DNA from: Chthoniobacter sp.
GTDB lineage: Bacteria > Verrucomicrobiota > Verrucomicrobiia > Chthoniobacterales > Chthoniobacteraceae
Assembly (NCBI GenBank): GCA_025352865.1
Contig: JANXSB010000280.1
Location: 1-5,295, forward strand
Reading direction: 5' to 3'
DNA length: 5,295 nucleotides
Below are positions 4,545 through 5,295 of this stretch, in pieces. The position numbers were made by a program, and so were the translations under genes. The notes under the pieces were generated by a model. It saw only the letters and a list, made by a program, of their open reading frames with translations. It did not search any database and was not told where the DNA came from. How positions within the stretch are numbered: position 1 is the first letter of the stretch; the number at the start of each line of letters is the position of its first letter.

Positions 4545-5295
4545 TCGCGCCGCTGAAAAAATCCACGCGGGCAGGCGCGGCGCTGCTCATCGCGCTGTGG
4601 GCGATCATCGTGCTCACCGGCGCGGTGCTGCTTTGGGCCGGCTACATCCGGCAGACGGTCGCCGTGGCCGGGGAAACTTTGAATGACATCGAGGCGCGCG
4701 CGATGGCGCACAGCGGGCTCGCGATTGCGATGCACCCGCTCACGAGCAAGGAGACGGATGCGCTGAAGCTGGAGGAAAACAACGACCCCGGCTTCCGCGT
4801 TCACATGGTCAGCGAGGGCGGGAAACTGAATCTCAACTTTCTTTTCGCCGGCGAAGACCAGCGCAAGCTCGACATTTTCCGCCGCTGGCTCGACTCGCGC
4901 GCCATTGATTACCAGACGCGCGACCGCATGGTGGACTGCATCCTCGACTGGCTCGACGCGGACAATGTGAAGCGCACAAATGGCCAGGAAGACGGCTCCG
5001 GCTACCATCCGCCGAACCGCGGGCAGTTCATCTCCGTCGAGGAACTCGCGGAGGTCGCGGGCACCGAGGCACTCACCTCGCAACCGGGCTGGAAGGACGA
5101 TCTCACGGTCTATTCGCAAGGGCCGATCGATCTCACCGCGGCGGATGCGAACATCCTCCGCCTGCTCCCCGGCGTCGGCGACCTCGCGATCGACGGCTTC
5201 CTGCAATGGCGGCGAGGCGGTGACGGCATTGACGGCACTCAGGACGATCCCGTGATCCAGAAGCTCGAGACCGTGCAGGGATTCCTCGGCCTGAA
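4541..5295 (+). CDS. gspK: Type II secretion minor pseudopilin GspK (3' end cut by window)
   Basis: The ATG at 4541 overlaps the gspJ stop by 4 bp, and 251 codons are visible before the window ends; the family usually runs past 300. The leader MIAPLKKSTRAG is followed by AALLIALWAIIVLTGAVLLW, with cleavage expected at Gly12/Ala13. As is normal for GspK, Glu+5 is missing (Ile17 instead). Family marks follow: EARAMAHSGLAIAMH after the helix, EGGKLNLNFLF (about 95-107), MVDCILDWLDADN and NRGQFISVEELAEVAG (about 130-175), and a second helix-hairpin-helix-like segment ADANILRLLPGVG near residue 205. The alpha-helical domain of GspK caps the GspI-GspJ-GspK tip, and the Asp-rich DWLDADN and GGDGIDGTQDD stretches could bind Ca2+, as reported for E. 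coli GspK. This gene fixes the identity of the whole operon. Confidence 0.95.
   Translation, partial: MIAPLKKSTRAGAALLIALWAIIVLTGAVLLWAGYIRQTVAVAGETLNDIEARAMAHSGLAIAMHPLTSKETDALKLEENNDPGFRVHMVSEGGKLNLNFLFAGEDQRKLDIFRRWLDSRAIDYQTRDRMVDCILDWLDADNVKRTNGQEDGSGYHPPNRGQFISVEELAEVAGTEALTSQPGWKDDLTVYSQGPIDLTAADANILRLLPGVGDLAIDGFLQWRRGGDGIDGTQDDPVIQKLETVQGFLGL

Noticed and set aside
4502..5206. Minus-strand frame of 234 codons
   Set aside because: It is antisense to gspK, which has a membrane helix and family motifs; the minus product is a GC-driven shadow.

Overview
The window looks like chromosomal DNA from a GC-rich Gram-negative bacterium, most likely of the Verrucomicrobiota or a relative in the PVC group. 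This rests on the style of the pseudopilin leaders (Ala rather than Gly before the FTLIE-like motif in two of them), weak or absent Shine-Dalgarno sequences, and the mix of GC-rich genes with scattered insertion-sequence debris. No phylogenetic marker gene is present, so the assignment is an inference.

Layout, left to right. Positions 1-217 carry no gene I can defend. Positions 218-634 (minus strand) encode the N-terminal, DEDD-type catalytic half of an IS110-family transposase. Its homology stops abruptly and the frame runs on into unrelated sequence to the window edge. Positions 635-983 have no gene but are dense in repeats: two near-identical 62-bp direct repeats, each with a hairpin; between them a 93-bp foldback with perfect 18-bp inverted ends; and after them a separate 29-nt palindromic hairpin. 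Positions 984-2042 (minus) encode a 352-residue zinc-ribbon membrane protein of unknown function. Its reading frame stays open 627 bp further upstream, but that stretch is antisense to real genes and is not coding.

After a divergent intergenic region, positions 2292-2895 (plus) hold a compact VapBC-type toxin-antitoxin pair. From 2984 to the right edge runs a translationally coupled operon for the four minor pseudopilins of a type II secretion system, gspH-gspI-gspJ-gspK. Each junction is a 4-bp ATGA overlap, and gspK is cut by the window end.

Functionally, the right half is a conserved secretion module: GspH, I, J and K are expected to form the tip of the periplasmic pseudopilus that pushes folded exoproteins through the outer-membrane secretin. 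The left half is accessory DNA: transposon remnant, repeat cluster, orphan membrane protein and toxin-antitoxin pair. The least explained part is the 635-983 repeat cluster. It may be a non-autonomous element, a REP-like array or part of the end of the IS110 element, and the sequence alone does not decide between these.
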